A stretch of 64,000 bases of DNA. Source: Vibrio maerlii (GTDB lineage Bacteria > Pseudomonadota > Gammaproteobacteria > Enterobacterales > Vibrionaceae). The notes below the pieces were generated by a model. It worked only from the letters and a program-made list of their open reading frames with translations, did not search any database and was not told where the DNA came from. Positions 60,605 to 64,000 of this stretch are shown piece by piece. The position numbers and the translations under genes were made by a program. The stretch lies in NCBI RefSeq assembly GCF_003415655.1, contig NZ_QRHC01000009.1, positions 62,001 through 126,000 on the forward strand, written 5' to 3'. Position 1 is the stretch's first letter, and each line of letters opens with the position of its first letter.

Positions 60605-61552
60605 CTAGGTAGCATGAGTAGGGTCGAGTGGACTGATATAACCAGCAGGCTTTAGGGCAAGAACATCGCAATCAATTTTATCGATTACATGTTCTGCAGT
60701 ATTACCAATAAACACTGCCGATAAGCCAGTGCGTCCAGTAGTACCCAGAATGACCATTGCAGCATTCAACTTATCGACAGATTCAGGAATAATGTCCTCT
60801 GGTAAACCTTGTTCCACGATAGTTTGGTCTTCGCTAAATCCATGTTTCTGGCGCAGAGACTTCATTGCAGTGAGATGGTGGCCACGTACAGCATCGGTAT
60901 ACGTAGCGGGGTCAAACTCAGGTAACTCAATAGTGATATTTGCCGGTGTTACTGGGTAGGCGTTAACAAGGTAAGGCTTGGCGTCTAAACGTCCACATAG
61001 GTTTTTCAATTGCTCGATCATCTTGTCGTTTAACTCAAGATGCGTTGGATTCTCTGAGCCGACATGAACAGAAGCCATGATACTTGGGTCCTTCGGCCAA
61101 TCAGAGTTTTTGAGCAATAGGACCGGGCAAGGGCACTTACGCAGTAGATGCCAATCAGTAGGTGTGAAGATAACAGATTCAAGTACATCGTGTTTGCGAG
61201 TTCCTTTCACTACGATGTCATGACTACCTGCAAATACTTCAGCAATGATCGCTTCATATGGGCGATTATGCCACACCACTTTCACTTCGATTGTCACATT
61301 ATCAAGCTGATAGGGTTCAGCGACTTTCTTCATCCACAGTTCGCGTTGATGGATCACACCTTTACGCATTGCATCGCGCTCGGTGACAGACAACATAGAA
61401 GTCATGTCGTAGGAGAAGTCATAAATTGCGACAAAGAAGGTGATAGTACATGGTGATTTGCTTTTACTGCCAAACTGCGCAGCACGGGCAAGGGCGGGTT
61501 GCTCGTCTTGATTGAGGTCAGCGACGACCAGGATATTGTTATAGATACTCAT
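60605..61552 (-). CDS. uspE: Universal stress protein UspE
   Basis: The 315-residue protein has two tandem Usp domains (about 1-150 and 155-305). The second ends with the ATP-binding-type signature VILGTTGRTGLSAVFIGNTAEHVIDKIDCDVLAL; the first has VVKGTRKHDVLESVIFTPTDWHLLRKCPCPVLLL. E. coli UspE takes part in stress survival, motility and adhesion. AAGGA lies 6 nt upstream of the ATG. It is downstream of fnr on the same strand, but a terminator lies between, so it probably has its own promoter. Confidence 0.93.
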   Translation of the reverse strand: MSIYNNILVVADLNQDEQPALARAAQFGSKSKSPCTITFFVAIYDFSYDMTSMLSVTERDAMRKGVIHQRELWMKKVAEPYQLDNVTIEVKVVWHNRPYEAIIAEVFAGSHDIVVKGTRKHDVLESVIFTPTDWHLLRKCPCPVLLLKNSDWPKDPSIMASVHVGSENPTHLELNDKMIEQLKNLCGRLDAKPYLVNAYPVTPANITIELPEFDPATYTDAVRGHHLTAMKSLRQKHGFSEDQTIVEQGLPEDIIPESVDKLNAAMVILGTTGRTGLSAVFIGNTAEHVIDKIDCDVLALKPAGYISPLDPTHAT

Positions 61553-61649
61553 AAGCTTCCTTTCGATTTCCTCGCAATACCAATGGCTTATATTAAATGT
61601 AGCTTAATTCGATTGAACTAGGGAAACTGAATATCAATTATTTGACGGG

Positions 61650-61678
61650 CATAAAAAAAGACCTCACAGGGAGGTCTT
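61650..61678 (-). terminator. Intrinsic terminator after fnr
   Basis: AAGACCTC (61658-61665) pairs with GAGGTCTT (61671-61678); on the minus strand TTTTTTTATG follows. Confidence 0.85.
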
Positions 61679-61697
61679 CTTGAAATCGTGCTAGCTA

Positions 61698-62456
61698 CTA
61701 GCTTTGTGCTGGCTCTTTAGAAACACCAGCGAGTTCCATAAGCGCGTCATGGTCAATGATCGTAATGTACTTACCTTTAACACTCAGGATATCTGACTTT
61801 TGGAAACGGCCAAGTAGGCGACTGATGGTTTCAACCGTTAGGCCGAGGTAGTTACCAATATCACCACGAGTCATCGTTAAACGGAATTCACGAGGGCTGA
61901 AGCCACGCTGTGAGAAACGAGTTGAAAGGTTGTACAAGAATGCTGCTAGACGCTCTTCTGCGTTCTTCTTTGACAATAGAAGAATCATTTCTTGATCGCC
62001 TTTGATTTCGTTACTCATTAGACGCATGATTTGTTGTCTAAGCTTAGGCATTTTTCCCGAAAGGTCATCTAGAATGTCATAAGGGATCTCACAAACCATC
62101 GATGTTTCAAGTGCTTGTGCAAAGCTTGGGTGTGCATCGCCCGTAATCGCATCAAAACCTACAAGATCGCCTGCTAGGTGGAATGCAGTGATCTGCTCAT
62201 CACCTTGCTCTGTAATTGTGTAGCTTTTAATAGTGCCTGAACGAATCGCGTACAAAGACTTCAGTTCATCACCTGCTTTGAATAGCTCTTGGCCTTTTTG
62301 GATCGGCTTTTTACGCTCGATGATCTCATCAAGCTGATCAAGTTCAGATTCATTTAGAGTGAACGGAATACATAGCTGACTGATACTACAATCCTGACAA
62401 TGAATTGCACAGCCGCCAGATTGAATTCTCTTTGTTGCAGGTTTTTCAGAAATCAT
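61698..62456 (-). CDS. fnr: Fumarate and nitrate reduction regulator FNR
   Basis: The 252-residue oxygen-sensing CRP/FNR regulator has its N-terminal cysteines at C16, C20, C23 and C29 and the internal C122. The four [4Fe-4S] ligands C20, C23, C29 and C122 keep the E. coli numbering exactly when translation begins at the ATG at 62456, which is why I chose it over an upstream TTG or ATG. The cyclic-nucleotide-like fold, dimer helix and recognition helix ([17 protein letters not shown]) follow. It activates anaerobic genes at TTGAT-N4-ATCAA sites. It is followed by a terminator and uspE. Confidence 0.98.
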   Translation of the reverse strand: MISEKPATKRIQSGGCAIHCQDCSISQLCIPFTLNESELDQLDEIIERKKPIQKGQELFKAGDELKSLYAIRSGTIKSYTITEQGDEQITAFHLAGDLVGFDAITGDAHPSFAQALETSMVCEIPYDILDDLSGKMPKLRQQIMRLMSNEIKGDQEMILLLSKKNAEERLAAFLYNLSTRFSQRGFSPREFRLTMTRGDIGNYLGLTVETISRLLGRFQKSDILSVKGKYITIIDHDALMELAGVSKEPAQS

Positions 62457-62472
62457 AACTTCGTTTCGCAAA

Positions 62473-62486
62473 TTGACATACATCAA
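62473..62486 (-). promoter_or_regulatory. Candidate FNR autoregulatory site
   Basis: On the minus strand TTGATGTATGTCAA matches the FNR consensus TTGAT-N4-ATCAA except for one base and lies 16-30 bp before the fnr ATG. Negative autoregulation by FNR is established in E. coli; here it is inferred. Confidence 0.5.
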
Positions 62487-62559
62487 TATTTTAACACCGG
62501 TTTACCCAAATGGGTAGCCTATTTAAGCTTGTTCTAAATCAAATGGCGTACTTCGCTCT

Positions 62560-63219
62560 TTAGAGAACAGCATGCTTGAGTGAGTACAATCCATAGAGCA
62601 AAATCGATATTGCGGCGACTTGACGGAAAATCAAGTTATTCTGAAAAGTTTTCAATCGATGTGCACCTTGGCCGATTAAAATCATTGACGGTAGGGTACC
62701 AAGACCGAAACAGAGCATGATCAATGCGCCGTTTAATGCGCTACCAGATACAGCAGACCACGACAACATTGAGTAAACCAGACCACAGGGTAACCATCCC
62801 CAGATAAGCCCAACTACATAACCACGTTGAAACGAATAAATAGGTAACAACTTATGAGTTAATGGAGAGATGAATCTCCAAAGATGTTTACCAACCGCTT
62901 CTACCTTCAATAAGCCGTTCCACCAACGACCAATATAAAGTGCAATCGCAATCAGAAACAAAGCAGCAATAACTCGTAATGCATTGAGGACTTGTGTCGC
63001 TCCACTAAGTGAAACTAAGGTTGCAAACGCACCACCTACTAATGCACCAACGACCATGTAGCTAGTCAGGCGGCCAAAGTTATAGGCAATAGTAATAGGG
63101 AGTTGATGTTGCGTTCGGTTGTTCATCGCAATAAGTGAAGAGATACCGCCGCACATTCCTAAGCAATGACCAGCACCAAGTACACCGATCACTAAGGCTC
63201 CGAGCCAATCGATGTTCAT
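62560..63219 (-). CDS. Membrane protein, sulfite exporter TauE/SafE-like, of the cco cluster
   Basis: The 219-residue protein has about six TM segments and the CcoS-linked cytochrome-biogenesis-like N-terminus GALVIGVLGAGHCLGMCGGISSLIAM, in which H-C-x2-MC may bind copper. GFAWGWLPCGLVYSMLSW-type residues (here LIWGWLPCGLVYSML) recur in the second half. Proteins of this family adjoin ccoGHIS clusters and probably help deliver copper to cbb3 oxidase; that is inference. Its ATG overlaps the ccoS stop by one base (TAATG). Confidence 0.85.
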   Translation of the reverse strand: MNIDWLGALVIGVLGAGHCLGMCGGISSLIAMNNRTQHQLPITIAYNFGRLTSYMVVGALVGGAFATLVSLSGATQVLNALRVIAALFLIAIALYIGRWWNGLLKVEAVGKHLWRFISPLTHKLLPIYSFQRGYVVGLIWGWLPCGLVYSMLSWSAVSGSALNGALIMLCFGLGTLPSMILIGQGAHRLKTFQNNLIFRQVAAISILLYGLYSLKHAVL

Positions 63220-63383
63220 TACTTATCGCTGCTGTTTGGTTTGTCATCTTCATCGAACAAGATGTTCTGACCTTGACGTTCAAGGTCTTCAAATTGTTCA
63301 CTCTTTACTGCCCAAAGGAAAATGGCAACCGCGACACACACCAGCATAATCGCGATAGGGATGAGGATGTATAAACTTTCCAT
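63219..63383 (-). CDS. ccoS: Cytochrome cbb3 oxidase maturation protein CcoS
   Basis: The 54-residue protein is read directly from the sequence as MESLYILIPIAIMLV through WAVKSEQFEDLERQG to DDKPNSSDK. It has one N-terminal TM and the WAVxSGQFDDLExxxxxILFD-like core of CcoS (here WAVKSEQFEDLERQGQNILFD). It is needed for cofactor insertion in cbb3-type oxidase. The stop overlaps the next ATG, and the start lies 2 bp after the ccoI stop. All three genes are translationally linked. Confidence 0.92.
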   Translation of the reverse strand: MESLYILIPIAIMLVCVAVAIFLWAVKSEQFEDLERQGQNILFDEDDKPNSSDK

Positions 63384-63385
63384 AG

Positions 63386-64000
63386 CTATTTATTCTCTTT
63401 AAGTAAACGAAGAGAGTTGGAGACAACAATAATCGAGCTTGCAGACATGCCAACAACAGCGATGTAAGGTGCAACTAAACCCATACAAGCCAATGGCAGG
63501 ATGAGAAGATTATATCCCAAAGACCAAGACAAGTTTTCGCGAATTATCTTACGAGTTCTTACTGCTAATTTACGGGCATTAAGAATTCTATCTAAACGGT
63601 CTGCAAGCAACACCATATCGGCAGATGATTTTGCTACATCGGTGCCACTGCCCATCGCCACGCTCAAATGTGCACCAGCTAACGTTGGAGCATCGTTGAT
63701 ACCGTCACCAATCATTAGAGTTATTTGCGAATCATCCAATGTGTTTAGGAACTCAAGCTTATCTGCTGGCTGTGCTGAGGCAACAACATTTGTGATTCCC
63801 ACTTCTTGAGCGACCGGACGCGCATTGTTTTCTGAGTCACCAGTGAGAAGGGTGACTTCAATGCCTTGCTCTTTGATTGATTGGATAAACTGCTTACTGT
63901 GTTCACGCAATGGGTCATGGTATTTAAATACGGCAACAAGTTCATTATCAAGAGAAAGATAGATTTGATGTGAGCCTTGTTCTTGTTGGCCTAAGACGAA
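63386..64000 (-). CDS. ccoI: Copper-exporting P-type ATPase CcoI, C-terminal part (cut by window edge)
   Basis: The last 204 residues of a heavy-metal P1B-type ATPase run off the window edge. Visible are TLLTGDSENNARPVAQEVG of the nucleotide domain, the hinge motif MIGDGINDAPTLAGAHLSVAMGSGTDVAKSSADMVLL and two C-terminal TM segments ending NSLRLLKENK. The DKTG phosphorylation loop and the CPC motif lie outside. Its position directly before ccoS identifies it as CcoI, which supplies copper for cbb3 oxidase, rather than a detoxifying CopA. Confidence 0.93.
   Translation of the reverse strand, partial: FVLGQQEQGSHQIYLSLDNELVAVFKYHDPLREHSKQFIQSIKEQGIEVTLLTGDSENNARPVAQEVGITNVVASAQPADKLEFLNTLDDSQITLMIGDGINDAPTLAGAHLSVAMGSGTDVAKSSADMVLLADRLDRILNARKLAVRTRKIIRENLSWSLGYNLLILPLACMGLVAPYIAVVGMSASSIIVVSNSLRLLKENK

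Overview
The window looks like part of the main chromosome of a marine gammaproteobacterium, most likely a Vibrio. The evidence is an FNR that matches the enterobacterial protein through its whole [4Fe-4S] region, a ccoI-ccoS-(TauE/SafE-like)-fnr-uspE-ttcA block, tandem potD genes after potABC, a large retention-module/RTX adhesin, and several small families typical of Vibrionaceae and Shewanella. I see no rRNA, tRNA, CRISPR array, insertion sequence or prophage. Gene density is high and almost every gap is short and regulatory.

Layout. 1-4.3 kb: 5' part of NAD-malic enzyme, a divergent HrpB-like helicase and an unknown small protein. 4.4-10.2 kb: a DcuS/CitA-type two-component system convergent with a tctCBA tripartite tricarboxylate transporter. 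10.2-14.1 kb: a small unknown gene, a GNAT acetyltransferase, a YidA-type phosphatase, queE-queC and a DUF2750 protein. 14.2-24.2 kb: one 3308-residue LapA-like type I-secreted adhesin.

24.2-49.8 kb is the most coherent part. It holds Moco genes (a mobB-moeA fusion and mobA), a tungstate-type ABC transporter (tupABC), a sigma-54-activating response regulator with its membrane histidine kinase, and then a formate dehydrogenase locus (fdhD, DUF3305, DUF3306, a polyferredoxin, a TorD-family chaperone, a small Tat protein, fdhA, fdhB, fdhC). Candidate sigma-54 promoters lie before tupA, before the DUF3305 gene and before the polyferredoxin gene. A shared inverted repeat, GGACA-N3-TGTCY, lies about 115-125 bp upstream of two of them. 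I propose that the kinase/regulator pair couples oxyanion uptake, cofactor synthesis and formate dehydrogenase expression. Between these two halves are a fasciclin-domain protein, a two-gene unit of a MscS channel and a membrane ATPase with an altered P-loop, and a YbiT-type ABC-F protein.

49.9-56.8 kb: a CobB sirtuin, a membrane diguanylate cyclase, and a spermidine/putrescine transporter potABCD with a second potD. 57.1-59.5 kb: three overlapping or abutting envelope genes, including a Bax-like glucosaminidase. 59.5-64.0 kb: ttcA, uspE, fnr (with a candidate autoregulatory site), a TauE/SafE-like membrane protein, ccoS and the 3' part of ccoI.

Starts were revised from the longest open frame where a ribosome-binding site and family alignment favoured an internal ATG (tctA, tctB, the small 75-aa gene, mobB-moeA, the polyferredoxin, fdhC, cobB, the fasciclin protein, ttcA, fnr). 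All functional calls rest on reading the sequence and recognising families; no database search was run.
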